Source: Macrotis lagotis (taxonomy: Eukaryota > Chordata > Mammalia > Peramelemorphia > Peramelidae). Taken from it: 64,000 nucleotides of DNA. Position numbers and translations under genes: made by a program. How positions within the stretch are numbered: the first letter of the stretch is position 1; each line of letters opens with the position of its first letter. Shown here in pieces: positions 42,894 through 54,874 of this stretch. Below the pieces are notes generated by a model. The model was not told the origin of the DNA. It made no database searches and worked only from the letters and a program-made list of their open reading frames with translations. The stretch covers positions 105,801,937 to 105,865,936 of the forward strand of contig NC_133665.1 in NCBI RefSeq assembly GCF_037893015.1. Reading direction: 5' to 3'.

Positions 42894-43684
42894 AGTATGT
42901 CTTCTTTTGCAAAGGATGTCTGTCCTCTTTGCATTACTCCACTTTTCAACAGTAAGTCATAGCTAAAGTTCTTTCATGCTATAATTATTTATCATCCCAT
43001 TTGCATTTCATTGTTTATTAGGGAAAAGATCTCTCTCCATTCTGACAGGAGCAACCTGTCAGAACCTTGTGCCCTAGAGATCAGGAGAGTAGAAAAGGAC
43101 CAATGTTAGCTGTGGGATGGGAACAAGGAAATAAATGAGAAATAAATGCTCCTTGATAACATATTCAGGTGTCTCACCAGCCTTTTAAAAAGAAAAGGGG
43201 GGGGGGAAAGGCTGTTCCAAGCTCTATGCCTTCTGCTACCCCTGAAACTCATTTCCTCTTGTTCTATCCTCAGGGAACAATTCTTTACCATCATTTAGTC
43301 TTAGCCATTTACGTAGTTAGAATCTTTTGTTTAGTCATCCTTCAATCCTCTCTTCTTTAGCTTTAACCTCAGTTTCTTTTGCCTTTGTCATGAGTCCTAT
43401 TTTCTAATCCTTTGATCATTTTCACAAGAGAGTCAGAAACACTGTGAACCAGAGCACTGATGAAGGAGCAGTGTGTTTGTGGGGGAATAATAGATTCTTT
43501 GTCATATGCCTAATGCCTAGGGGCCCTAGCATGAGTAGGCTGGTTCAGCTTGAGTTTACCTAACTGTGTCATCCAAAGCCTTATTAAAGTCAATATATAT
43601 TATGTCTCTCCCTCTGACTTACTCAACCCACCATCTGCCACCCAAGGAGGGGAATTTGGATTGTTGAGATGTCTTTTCTGAATT
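42894..43684. other. Anonymous intronic sequence with a G10 run
   Basis: Nothing recognised except a G10 homopolymer near 43197-43206. Confidence 0.4.
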
Positions 43685-44085
43685 CTAGAAATGGATGATA
43701 TACCTACTGTGTGCAAAGAGCTATTCTAGAGACTGAAGATGTGGAAATAGATAATGACATAGATTCTGTTGAAATGAATTTGTTATCTCTTTGGGAGGGA
43801 GACATAGAGAAATAATAAAGACCATAATGATGATGATGATCTGGAGAAGAATCTGATGAGTGCAAAGAAGAGTTCCAGAAAAAAATACTAGGAAAAATTT
43901 GAGAGAGAGATCACATTCACATCTTCATCAAGGAATCAGTACCTAGCTGGATCTTAGAGAAAAGAACAGGTTTGATGAAGACAGGGACATGGATGTTTAG
44001 CTAGAATGTAGAGTGCAGTAAGGAAAATACTGCAAGTCTGGGAAAGCAGGTTGGAACTGGATTATTGAGGCTCTTATTGGCCTCC
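43685..44085 (-). mobile_element. L2-like LINE, antisense (diverged)
   Basis: Plus strand 'atacctactgtgtgcaaag', 'gattctgttgaaatgaatt' and 'gtttgatgaagacaggg' fit only loosely to an L2 3' end in reverse. A gat-rich stretch at 43830-43842 lies inside. Confidence 0.4.
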
Positions 44086-44689
44086 AATGATTATACTTTG
44101 ATGATTCTGTGGCTTAATCAACATGTGTACTCCTCCCATTAGTAAAAATTGTATCATATCCATGCTATTTCATTCTATCTGTGTCTCTTGATAATTTATA
44201 GATATGAGGGAGTACCCATGTTTCCAATCATCATTATCCTTTGCTCTTGCTTTATGGCTGGCCCAGTTTTCTTTTCTCATCACACATTTCTCTGATGATC
44301 TTTTCCAGTGGAATTGTTCAATGGTAATATCACAAACTACTTAAACCCACCTTCTTCCTTTGTTTCAGAGACTAGCATTTTATAATTCACAGCCATTTAG
44401 CATCACTGGGATATTGAAAAGATGGGCCTTTCTATTGAGGAAAAGCTTGGAATCATCAAAACAATGAGCAATTTTTCAAGGGTAATTGAGTCTGTCTTCT
44501 TTTTCTTTTTCCATTCTAAGACCATCTCATTACCCCTCTTACAGTGCCTGTCTTAGACAAAAGTCCTGATTATCTCTATGAGTTATCCACCAATCTTTGC
44601 AACAAGAATTAGAAAATAGGTATTTTCATCTCCTTGCTTTTCCCTCTGTGAATAATTAGATTTATCTCTGTGACAAATTCTCTTAAACT
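44086..44689. other. Anonymous intronic sequence
   Basis: Nothing recognised. Confidence 0.35.
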
Positions 44690-44999
44690 TTCTTCATGCT
44701 GTGGATGGAAAGGTGCGGGCTAGACAGCAATACAATTTTGTGAATTCAAAACTAGTTGAATGGTCAAGTCCAATATCATGGTAGATAGTATCTAGAGGTA
44801 AGTCATAGGGGTCTGTTCTTGATACTGTATTATTAAATATTTTTATTGGTGACTTAGTTGAAAGTATGGAGGGTATGCTTAACAAATATAAAGATGACAC
44901 CAAGCAGTCTGAAGATCCAAAAGAATAATAAATACTTTATCTGGAATCTAAGAAGGTGAAACTGAATAGCAAGGAACAAGCACAATTCCAGAAGACTAT

Positions 45000-45230
45000 G
45001 GATGAAGTATCATACCCACCTTTTGTCAGAGAGGTGATAAACTCAAGAATGAGTTTGGCTCAAGAATGAGCCAAAAAAGTTGGATCAATCTGAGAATTTT
45101 TCCTTTGTTATGTATATTTATTGCAAAGTTACTGTTTTTCTTCTTTTTCATTTCTGGGGATGAGGGTAAAAGGGAGAGAAAGGAAATGTTTGCTAATTAA
45201 AAAAATAAAGCTAAAAAAGATTTGTTAGGA
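45000..45230 (+). mobile_element. L1 3' end nested in CR1/L3
   Basis: 'accttttgtcagagaggtg', 'tttttcttctttttcatttc', 'gaaaggaaatgtttgctaat' and 'aaaaaaataaagctaaaaaa' follow the old marsupial L1 3' UTR with its A-rich end. Confidence 0.6.
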
Positions 45231-45454
45231 AAAAATATAAAGTCAACTCACAAGTACAAGGTGGGAAAGGTACTGCTAGACAGAAGTTCTTTGAAAAAGA
45301 TTTGAGAGTTGGTTTAGTGGTCTCAAGCTCAGTAGAAGTCAACAATGTAATGTGGCAATTGAAAGCTAATGTAGTCTCCAACTTCATTGAGAAGAATGTT
45401 AGGAAGAAAACAAAATAAAGTTCAGAAAACAATAAAAATAGGGGAATGTTAAAC

Positions 45455-45456
45455 TT

Positions 45457-45488
<32 letters not shown>

Positions 45489-45500
45489 CATATATATTAT
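45455..45500 (+). repeat. (TA)n-rich run
   Basis: Alternating tatata with a few G or C, within the CR1/L3 copy. Confidence 0.85.
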
Positions 45501-46115
45501 ATAAACCTATATAACAGTTCACTGAAATGTTCATGTTTGTTAATGATTAAAATAAAAATTTAAATTCAAAGAAAAAGAGGCATAGTGTCCTGGAGTAGAA
45601 AGATGATAATACTTTGGGCCACATTGGAACCATTTTGAGTTCTAGGTGGTACATTTTTAAAAGGACGTTGATAATATGGAGAGTATCCAGAGAAATGTGA
45701 CTAGGGTGACAAATCCAGAGAATTGTGAACATGCCATATGAGAGATGGGAGTGGTTAGTCGGTAAAAAAGAAGACTTGAGGAAGACATGATTTCTCTCTT
45801 CAAGTATCAGTGAGATTGAAATATAGAAGGAGATATCATGTTCTCTTGACCTCAGAGGGCAGAACAAGGAACATTGGAAGTTGCCAAAGGCAGACTTCTG
45901 CTCCATATAAAGAAGAATTTTGAATGAGGAGAACTATTTGAAGTGAAATGGATTTCTGTTAGAATGTAGTAGGGTTCTAGATCACCCCAGGTCTTCCAGT
46001 AACAATGGGATATGATAACTAATTCTCAGGCTATTAAAGAAGATATTCTGGTTCAGATATGAGATAGACTGAATTGCATTCGAGGTCTCTTCCAACTCAA
46101 AGTTTATGTGATTCT

Positions 46116-46647
46116 CCAAATATCTTTTGAGGTAGAAGGGATTTAAAGAAGAGAAGGAAATGGTTTGTGAAATAGATAATTAGCTATTCACAACAGCATG
46201 TAGCTAGATTCAAAGGAAACCAAGCTATAGCTTACAGAAATAGTGACCACTTTAGAGACTGAATAAATCCCACTTTTCTGTAGTCTTTTAAAAAAACTGA
46301 TAAATTTTGTTTCAGTTTATCCCTGAATGTTGACTCTTCCACAAGGTAAAATATCTGGGTTGGGAGAAAGTCAAAGCAGCATAAAAAAAAAGATTGCAAG
46401 TTATAGTCATGCAACCTTCATTTGACTTTTTTACTATTGATTAAAAAAGAAAAAAAAAGATGAAGGCCTGGTTTATATGTTAATGTCATGATTGCCTAAT
46501 AATTTTGCTCTAAATTTAGTTGTCACTTAAAAGTATATTCATTTATGCAGTTGTCATAATTATGTACATTTTTCTTTCTGTTTTGCTCATTCTGCATCAC
46601 TTGAACAGAAGAATGAAAAAAGCATTTATAATAAATAAAGGGATGTT
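46116..46647. other. Anonymous intronic sequence
   Basis: Nothing recognised. Confidence 0.35.
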
Positions 46648-46871
46648 TCTATAAAACTTTAAGGTTTGCAAAACATGTTACAAATATATCACTATTCTTA
46701 CAACAATTCTGGGAGTTAGGTGTTTTTAGCCCTGTTTTATAGATGAAGAAACTGAGGCAGAGTTTAATGACTTGCCCAAAGTCATGTGTCTAATAAGTAT
46801 CTGGATCAGGTTTGAATTCAGGTAATCCTGATTCCAGATCCAGTGCTTTATTCACTGAGCCATCTAGATGC
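46648..46871 (-). mobile_element. MIR SINE
   Basis: Plus strand 'aggtttgcaaaacatgttac', 'cttacaacaattctgggag', 'agatgaagaaactgaggcag', 'gacttgcccaaagtcatg', 'aggtttgaattcaggtaatc', ending 'ctgagccatctagatgc'. Confidence 0.82.
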
Positions 46872-46887
46872 TTATTACTATTATAAT

Positions 46888-46995
46888 ATTCAGTGCTTAA
46901 TCTGTGCAAAGTCCTACTTGAGGCATTGTGGGTACAAATAAAAAAAGCAAGACAACCCCTGATCTCATGGAGCTTATATTTTAATAGGAAGGGAT
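46888..46995 (-). mobile_element. L2 LINE 3' end
   Basis: Plus strand 'gtgcttaatctgtgcaaag', 'tctcatggagcttatatttt' match the reverse complement of the L2 3' end. Confidence 0.6.
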
Positions 46996-47462
46996 CACAA
47001 AGAAGTCTTGACTTCTAGTCAAATGGATGGGTCCACTGGTCTTTAGGCAGAATGGCAAAGCAGAAAGTTAAATATTTTCTATAGTGTGATTTCCATTGAT
47101 AAAACCACATTTGTTTCTGATGTCGAACCATTTGTCAATGACAAGAATTTTGGTGTCAAAAACTTTCTCTCCTTTATTTTTAATAGCCTTAGCTTCTATG
47201 GACTGGCAGTACCTATAGTGGTAGGTGTTAGTTTGAATCAAAGCAAGGGTTGCTTCCCTGGAGCAGAGAGGGGCAAAGAGCCTCTCTGGAAACAGGACCA
47301 GTGGGCTGGGATTGAGTGGGGAGGGGAAGAGGGGCTCTTGGAGGCTGCCTCTATTGCATCTGAAGACAAATAATGAAGGGAGTTTGGTCAAATTGACATT
47401 TTGCCTCTTGTCTCAGCTTCAGGGCACCTTGCTTTCATCTGCCTACCTCACCTAGAGTGGTA
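46996..47462. other. Anonymous sequence with overlapping open frames
   Basis: Frames of about 95-107 codons overlap on opposite strands at 47068-47391. Neither has a domain I can defend. No repeat family is recognised. Confidence 0.4.
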
Positions 47463-47605
47463 TTTTTTTTTTTTGGTTTTCGCAAGGCAGTAGGGTAAGT
47501 AACTTACCCTAGGTCGCACAGTTAGATAATTTTAAGTGTCTGAGGTTAGATTTGAACTCAGGTCCTCCTGACTCCAGGGCCCATGCTGTATCCACTGTGC
47601 CCCTC
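47463..47605 (-). mobile_element. CORE-SINE (WSINE1-like), older copy, antisense
   Basis: T run, 'ggttttcgcaaggcag', core 'acttaccctaggtcgcacag', B box 'gatttgaactcaggtcc' and head 'atccactgtgcccctcag'. More diverged than most copies; no clear duplication. Confidence 0.8.
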
Positions 47606-47689
47606 AGTGGCAGTTTCTTAACAGCTGATGGTATTGGCGCTGACAACAACTCCTGTAGAGTACTTCACCTTCCCCATCACCATCAATAA

Positions 47690-48225
47690 CTATCCTGCTG
47701 TACACATCTTTTCTAAGTCTTGCTATAATACTAATCAAACTTTTTATAGATCATAAATCTATAACATATATAGCTTGGAATAATTTCTAGTTTATAATAT
47801 AATCTGAAGTTTTGTAATGCCACTCCTCCTTTTTTTACATTATTTGCAAAGATAATCTTGACCTTTTGTTCTTCCATATGAATTTTATTATCATTTTTAC
47901 TAATTATATAAAATATCACCTTGGTTATTTGATTGACAGAGTATTAAATCTATGGATTGATTTGAGTGGTATTATTCTTTTTATTATATTAGTGTAGCCT
48001 TGCCATGAATATTGAGTAACTTTCTACATATTTCAGTCTTCTTTTGTTTCTGTGATAATTGTTTTATAATTGTATCAAATCTTCAAGTTCTATGCATATG
48101 TCTTGATAGACTAAGTTTCAGATGCTTATTTTTTCATTTTTATTTTAAGTGGTATTTCTCTCTTTTTCCAGGTGTTTGTCAATAAAATGTACAGAAGCGC
48201 TAATGACTTTTTAATGTAAATTTTT
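47690..48225 (-). mobile_element. L1 LINE, ORF2 RT-region fragment, antisense
   Basis: Plus strand 'cttgaccttttgttcttcc', 'tattagtgtagccttgcc', 'gtggtatttctctcttttt' follow the reverse complement of marsupial L1 ORF2. The same region of ORF2 occurs again at 49070-49520, so two copies are present. Confidence 0.6.
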
Positions 48226-48374
48226 TTTTAGGTTTTTGCAAGGCAAATGGGGTTAAGTGGCTTGCCCAAGGCCACACAACTAGGTAATTATTAAGTGTCT
48301 GAGACCGGGTTTGAACTCAGATCCTCCTGACTCCAGGGCCGGTGCTCTATCCACTGCGCCACCTAGCTGCCCCT
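48226..48374 (-). mobile_element. Young CORE-SINE (WSINE1-like), antisense
   Basis: Full length. Flanks ttaatgtaaattttt (48211-48225) and ttactgtaaattttt (48375-48389) are a 15-bp duplication with one mismatch. It separates two L1 fragments. Confidence 0.93.
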
Positions 48375-48389
48375 TTACTGTAAATTTTT

Positions 48390-49096
48390 AAATTTATTTT
48401 AAACTTAAATACAAATTGGGAAAAAGAAAAAAGTCATTGTACACAGCAGAACATAAGAGAAAATAAGACATAAAATGATAAATTTCCATTTTAAGAAAAC
48501 CTCTTTAATAAATACTGCATATTATTTTCAGAGCTGCCCAGCTTTCTTTGTTACCTTGTATGTTTTCTTTTGTTCTCTGTGTGCATTTTTATTTTATTTT
48601 TTTCCCTCCTCCCTGACTCTGCCCTAAAGAAGGCTACAGTTAAGCATATGTGTGTGTGTTTATATGTCTATATACACAGATATCTATAAATATAAATTCA
48701 TATACATATGTGTAAGATTGTACTATACTCATTTCCACTTGTCCTCTATTTCTCTGAAGATATAGCATCTTCCTTCATAAGTCCAAGTCTTTCCATATTT
48801 TTCTAAATCAACCAGCTCATCATTTCCTATACCACAGCAGTATTCTAACTTAATTACATCCTATCTGAGAAGTTGTCTATGAAAGTTTATTCCTCAATTT
48901 TCTGCATACTTTCTTTCTATTCTTGGTTGCATAGATTTTATTTATACAAGAAAATTTTAATTTAAAGTAATCAAAGTTAATCATTTTACATTTCAACAAT
49001 GTTCTCATAATATTGTTTAAGGTCTAATACTATGAATCTGCTTTCTTTACATCTTTTTCCCTTGTGTTTTTGAAGTTCTTGACCTTTTGTTCTTCC
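48390..49096 (-). mobile_element. L1 LINE, antisense, partly uncertain
   Basis: 48880-49096 follows reverse-complement L1 ORF2 ('gattttatttatacaagaaa', 'tgaccttttgttcttccaaa'). 48390-48880 is AT-rich and may be the 3' part of the same copy, but the usual ORF2 C-terminal blocks are not visible. Confidence 0.45.
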
Positions 49097-49108
49097 AAAT
49101 GAACTTTG

Positions 49109-49272
49109 GGGGTGGCTAGGTGGCTCAGTGTATAAAGCACCGGCCCTGGAGTCAGGAGTGTCTGAGTTCAAATCTGGTCTCAGACACTTAATAATTACCT
49201 AGCTGTGTGGCCTTGGGCAAGCCACTTAACCCTATTGCCTAGCAAAAACCTAAAATAAACAAATAAATAAAT
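49109..49272 (+). mobile_element. CORE-SINE (WSINE1-like) with an AAAT-expanded tail, nested in L1
   Basis: Full length; the tail 'aaaacctaaaataaac' runs into aaat repeats. Flanks aaatgaactttg (49097-49108) and aaataaactttg (49273-49284) are a 12-bp duplication with one mismatch. It splits the L1 copy. Confidence 0.92.
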
Positions 49273-51138
49273 AAATAAACTTTGTTATTATGTCTGTTAG
49301 ATAATTTTTAGTAATTTAATTGGGATGGCATTAATAAATAAATTAGTTATGTAAAATTGTCATTTTTATTATATTGGCTTTACCTACCCATGAACAATAA
49401 AGGTTACTTTAATTATTTAGATCTGACTTTATTTGTAAAAAAGTGTTTTATGTTTATGTTTATATAATTCCTGTGTCTGTTTTGGCAGCTATACTGTTTA
49501 GATATTTTAGATGGTCTAAAGCAATATTGAATAATATTGCTGACACATAGTTTTCCCATTTTCTTTTAACTTACTCTATTTTAGCTTTAGGTTACTCCTT
49601 TTTTCTTTACACGAATTTTACTCCTGCCCTTTATTTGATCCCTGTGTGTTTCTCTCATTTTTATTGTGTTTCCAGAAAGCAACATATTGTTGAATTCAAA
49701 TTTTTAATCTGCTATTCATTTCTGTTATGGGTAAATTCATCCCATAATTATTTTGTATTTTCCTCTTTCCTATTTTTCCTCATTATTCTTTGCACCTTAT
49801 TTACCCCACCTCATTCACTTACTTTATTTCTGCCTGCTGCCTTGTCCTCTTATTTCCTAACTTAACTGTTCCTCTAAAAATCCTTTCCTTATTCTCTCTC
49901 TCCCTCCTGCCCTATCCCCTTTTCTTCTTTCTTTCTGAACTTAGAAGACATTTATACCCTTCTCGATATGTATGTTGTTTCCTCTTTAACCCATTCCCTA
50001 TGAGAGTAAGATTCTACCCCTACCCACTTTTCCCCACTGATTTCTTCTGTATTAGTTTTTCTTTTTATGCCTCATTTGAATAGGATAATTACTCCTTTTT
50101 AACTCTTTCTACACAGTTTGTTTTTTTAGAATCACTGCATCATACTCAGTTCAGCCCAAACCTTTTTTCAAACTACCCAAATAATTAGGACAGTCCTAAA
50201 AGTACTGATCATATTTTCACATATAAGAAGTAAACAATTTGACTTTATCGAGTCTTTGATGTTTAACTTATATTTCTCCTGGATATGATATGTCCAGTTT
50301 TCCCTTACATTGTATTGTTTTGGTCAAAAATATCTGAAAGTCTTTCAATTCATTAAATGTCCCTTTTTTTAATTCAGGATTACATTTAACTTTACTGGGT
50401 TAACCCAGTTGTTTGTAACCCCAGCTCTTTTGCTCTACAAAATATAGTATTCCAAGACCTATGGTCCTTCAGTGTAGTAGTGGTTAAATCTTGGGTAATC
50501 CTTATTGTAACTCCATAAAATTTATTTTTTTCTTGTTCCTTTCAATATTTATCCTTAATCTGAGAACTTTGAAATTTGTCTATTATATTCCTGGAAGTTT
50601 TTCTCCCAGGAAGCCTCTTTTGGGTTGTGATTGGTAGATTTTTTTCCTGTTGTTTACCTTCTTATTCTAGAACTTTAGGGCAGTTTTTCTTAATAATTTC
50701 TCTTCATATTGTTCAAGATTCTTTTTTAATCATACTTTTCAGGTAGTCTAAATATTCTTAAATAAGTTAATTGCCTCAGTTTATTTTTCTTCTAGTTTCT
50801 AGGGGTTTCTAAGGAAATCATCACACCATAATTTTGCCCCATTTCCCAATGTTCTTTCTTTTTTATGATCTGGTTATAGTTGGCATTTCTAATGTTCTAT
50901 TAAATAGAAACAATGAATTTTTACTTCAGTCTTGAACTTGAGAAAATTCCTACTAAGAATACTAGTTCTTAGTTATATATTTTTGATCATATGAAGGAAA
51001 GTACTTTCATTCTCATTCTTTTTAGCATTTTAAAGTATAAATAAAATCTTTATTTTATTAAAGTCTTTTTGTGTCTCTACTGTTTTATGCTTTATAAGCC
51101 ATGAGCTTTAAAAAATTAATATTATTTATTAACACTCA
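49273..51138 (-). mobile_element. L1 LINE, ORF2 RT/EN into ORF1 region, antisense
   Basis: Plus strand blocks in L1 reverse-complement order: 'cattaataaataaattagtt', 'tctgactttatttgtaaaaa' (49418), 'gtgtttccagaaagcaacat' (49667), which is the endonuclease region, then 'tgagaactttgaaatttgtc' and 'tattcctggaagtttttctc' (50559-50602) of the ORF1 side. No frame survives. Confidence 0.6.
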
Positions 51139-51290
51139 ATCAGCAAATAATTATTAAACACCCGCTGTGTGCCAGACACTATTAAGTGCTGGGAATACAA
51201 ATAAAAAGTGAACAATCTCTGTATTTAAGGAGTTTACATTATACTGTGGGGAAACTATGCATTCACAGAATATAAACACAAACATACATG
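51139..51290 (-). mobile_element. L2 LINE 3' end, nested in L1
   Basis: Plus strand 'caatcagcaaataattatta', 'acccgctgtgtgccagacac' and 'gtgctgggaatacaaataaa', the reverse complement of the L2 3' end. Confidence 0.7.
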
Positions 51291-51373
51291 GTGATTGGAG
51301 GGCACTAACAACTCAAAGAATCATGAAGTCATTATTGCAACTTCTTTTTTAGTCAGTTAAAACAATAGATTTT

Positions 51374-51527
51374 AGGGATAGCTAGGTGGTGCAGTGGATA
51401 GAGCACCAGCCCTGGAGCCAGGAGGACCTGAGTTCAAATGTGGTCTGAGACACTTATTAATTTACCTAGCTGTGTGACCTTGGGCAGGTCACTTAACTTC
51501 ATTGCTTTGTAAAAACCAAAAGAAAAA
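51374..51527 (+). mobile_element. CORE-SINE (WSINE1-like), older copy, nested in L1
   Basis: Head 'gggatagctaggtggtgcag', B box 'gagttcaaatgtggtc', core 'gtgtgaccttgggcaggtc', tail 'aaaaaccaaaagaaaaaaat'. A 9-bp duplication aatagattt lies at 51364-51372 and 51528-51536. Confidence 0.9.
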
Positions 51528-51536
51528 AATAGATTT

Positions 51537-53395
51537 CATTCTAGCTTATTACTTTGAATATGAGACCTCATGCTTTAGATACATTTCCTATTTTAACTAA
51601 TTGTTGTGTTTTGCTTCCTAGTCAACTCTGGGATTTACTTCTTTTTAATTGTTGGATTTAGCTATTAACACTTGAAGTTATAATTGTTAAATTTGGTTTT
51701 TCTTTCATTAGCTCTTTTATAACACCCCCCCTTTTCATTAACACAATGTACTTGTTTTGTTTTTGATAGCCCAATCTTATTCCCTGTACTTTCCTGCCTG
51801 CCCATACCAAACACAGATAAAACTTATCTTATTTTGTAATAATATGATCTTACTTATTTTTTCCCTTTCTTCATCCTATCCATTTCAAAGATATATTCTG
51901 TGATTTCCACTTTTGCTGTAAAATGGTGGGTTTTTTGGTTGGTTGTTTGGTTTTTTTAACCATTCCCCTATGTAACAACTCTGGTCTGTCAATAAACCTA
52001 CACATTCTGGGTTGCTGATGAACTCCTTATAGAACCTATGGGAAATAGCACAGTCCCTGCAAACCTGGAGGTCTCAACTCAGATCCCTCCAGTCTTTCAG
52101 AATATCTAATTCCAACTGTTCCCTTTCAGAGGATTTTTCTCAAATTCCTAGCCTTTGCCTTTTATATGACCCTTATATTTGATGCTCCTTAGAAGTTTCA
52201 GTGTATTTATCATCTTAGTATTTAAATTCTCATAGCATTTCACAGCACTTGTTATTTGCTTTATGTCCTAGATTAATTTGTTGAGTTTCAGCTGCTTGGT
52301 TAATTTGCATGCCAAAAACCTTGCCCAGTTCTTATTTCTTAGTAGGAAATAATTAAATTTTCTTACTTCATTGAATAAACAAAACTCAGTTTATTTAGCA
52401 CAAACTGTTAGATATTCCTAAAATTCCATAAAATTCCATATTCCTAAAATTCTGCCCTGGTTTGTAGTTTTCACTATTGGGATCCCTCACGCCAGCCTTC
52501 AATGGTTAACTATATCCATATTTAGTTATAGAACCGAGTGGCTCATCTGCACTGTTATTTCCAAAAAGCTATTCAGAACCAAATATTAAAAAAAATTTCT
52601 CTTGTGACAGGGAATGATCAGCTTTTTGATCTAGGCAATTTTGGAATGCAATCTAATTTCCTTTGCTTTTCAATGAATGATATTCTATCCTTTTCTTTCA
52701 TTTCTAATCACCACTGAGTAGTCTTGCACAATTCAAACTGGCACTTTTTGATATGTGAATTGCTTCTTTCTAACTGCTGAAAAAGATTTTTTTCTGATTT
52801 TCTTTCCAATAGAAGGTAAAGTTCTGGAAAGCTGTTACTTTGATTTACCAAGATCTGGAAGTCTTCTTCCAGTTTTGTTATTTTTAAATTTTTTGTTTTT
52901 ATTGGTTGTTCTTCCACTGATGCATTTTTTGTTGTTTTTGTTGATATGTTTAAATGACTGCTCTTCAGAAGCCTGCTTCACTGAGGCTTTCCACTGTCTT
53001 TTCTGGATTATTGATCTTCTTATTTAGCATCTTGATTTCTTCATTTAGTAATCTTATTTCAAATCTTAAACATGCGTACCTTTTTTATCTCACTTATGTT
53101 GATTCTGAACAATTCTTTACTTCAATTTATCCACCCTTTCTTCTGGAAGTGCAATTGATGTGGGGTTTTTTCTGAATATTTTTTATCCCTAAAGTAATTA
53201 TTCATTATATGGGAAGACACTATTTTATGGATTCATTTTTTTCCAGTCTTTTTTAGTTTTCCTGTAAGTTTTGTTTTTCCTGTGGGGATTTATTTCCTTT
53301 CTCCTTTTTGATATTGTTATTCTCTTATTTGGCACTGTTTTGAGGGGGAATCTGGGCTTAGTCATGTACACTCACTCAGCCATCTTGCCAGAACT
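51537..53395 (-). mobile_element. L1 LINE, ORF1 and 5' UTR region, reaching the 5' end
   Basis: The minus strand has a coiled-coil-like frame at 52708-52917 (rich in Lys, Glu and Leu) where ORF1 is expected. Near 53370-53395 the minus strand reads 'ctggcaagatggctgagtg', the start typical of L1 5' UTRs, with an AAGATGGC (YY1-type) core. The copy probably began here and runs left to about 48.4 kb, with insertions. Confidence 0.55.
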
Positions 53396-53567
53396 CCTCT
53401 TTGGATGAGGTTGTCATGGGGTTTTACATTTTAAGAACCAGATTTATTTGCAGGAAATTGGCACTATGACTTTACAATCTGAGGAACATTTGTGGGGAGA
53501 AGGGCAACAATATAATCGTTAATATCAATCAGCAAAGCCCACCTTTCTGAAGAACTTTGAGGATTAC

Positions 53568-53698
53568 ATAATGTAGTTGGTAGGGTAATAACATTTCTAT
53601 CTAACAGATGAAAATACTGAGGCTTAAAACATTGCCTGTTCACATAGTCTGTGAGTGTAGGAGCCAAGCCTTCTGACTGCAAGGCCAGTATTCTTTTT
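53568..53698 (-). mobile_element. MIR SINE fragment
   Basis: Plus strand 'cagatgaaaatactgaggc', 'cacatagtctgtgagtg', 'ccttctgactgcaaggccag' are the reverse-complement MIR core and head. Confidence 0.6.
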
Positions 53699-54639
53699 CC
53701 TTTACTTCAATATCTCATGAATCACTATTAGACTCCATTCGGAAATGATGGGAAGCAAGGACCAGTAGCAAGTTTGGGGAAGATCTCTTAACTCATATCC
53801 CAGTACTGGCAGGCCATCCAAGGCCAGGCTGAAAGCAATGATGAAGGAAGCCACTAACTTCCATTCCTTCTCTTCTGGCTATTCGGCAGTCTTCTCCTCT
53901 TCAGGAAATTAGGCCCTTCACCTCCCCCTGCTCTTTTCTTCTTTAAGCCCTGATAGAATTCAATTTCAAAAGCTCTGCCACTATGAAAAGAAAACAAATT
54001 AAAAGAAGCATACATTATCAGGCATACCTAATGACTTGCTTTTTATAGGGAATAGTTTTGAGGAGGATGGGAAAAGGGAATAAGGTGATATTCCCCCAAA
54101 ATAAACCTCCATTGGTAAAAAGAGAAAAGAAAAACAAGTCAAGCAGTATGTTTATGATAAATGCTGCCCTTTGCCAAAGTGAATGTCTGAATTTGGGGCT
54201 TATGAGAAACCATGCTCCTTAGGATTACAGAGGCATAAGGATTTGCTGACCTTTTAAGCTTCTGGAACAAGGAACAGTAATTTTCTCTCATGGAAGTTGG
54301 AACCTCATAAACCTAAACTCACACCTAACCATACTAAAGCAGTGATGGGGGGGGGTGTCCCTAGTTCTCTTCTGAAAGGTGTGTCATTCTCTCCTCACCT
54401 TGTGAATTGGCAAATTATTAGTATAGAGAGATAGCTTGAAGCATGTTAGTATATAGCCAGGAAGCATCTTCATTGCAAGGGCAGATGTTGTTAAAGAATC
54501 CTGCTGCCTTAGGAAGAAGTCAGAATGGCAGGGGGGGAAAGAAGACTAGAAAATAATAGCCCTGAAATCTTTGACAAAGCAGCAGTGTGGATACCACATT
54601 TTTGAAGAGACGTGACCCTGGAGTACATCCAGAGAGAGG
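53699..54639. other. Anonymous intronic sequence
   Basis: Nothing recognised; a G8 run lies near 54346. Confidence 0.4.
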
Positions 54640-54871
54640 TTTCTTCAAAATTTAGCTCAAATACCAACTCCTACAGAAGGTCTTTTCTGATCCCCTTGAC
54701 TGCTGGTGCCTTCTTCCCATCTCATTCTACTCCATACCAATGACATTGGATTTATTTTGTATATGTGCACGTTGTCTTCTCTGATACAATATACAAGCTC
54801 CTTGAGATCAAGGACTAAATCTTCACATCTGCCTTTGTATTCACCCTCACCTAACACAGGGTCTGGACAAC
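54640..54871 (+). mobile_element. L2 LINE, 3' end
   Basis: 'ctcctacagaaggtcttttc', 'atacaagctccttgagatc', 'cctaacacagggtctgg', in L2 3' order. Abuts the RTE element. Confidence 0.65.
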
Positions 54872-54874
54872 ATA

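Larger units (their letters stand above)
44690..46115 (+). mobile_element. CR1/L3 LINE, RT to 3' end, split by an L1 tail
   Basis: 44830-44910 translates close to the RT catalytic block: 'FIGDLVESMEGMLNKYKDDT', compared with the family's 'FINDL...L.KFADDTKL'. The 3' part resumes at about 45236 and runs through 'atggagagtatccagagaaa' (45675), 'acctcagagggcagaacaag' (45850) and 'gaggtctcttccaactcaaa' (46082), in CR1/L3 order. An L1 3' end sits at about 45000-45230 and a (TA)n run at 45455-45500. Confidence 0.65.

Noticed and set aside
47068-47391. Overlapping open frames, with a faint resemblance on one strand to an LTR-retroelement polyprotein
   Set aside because: The resemblance is limited to a short, low-information stretch and no flanking repeats or other parts of such an element are visible. 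Not supported.
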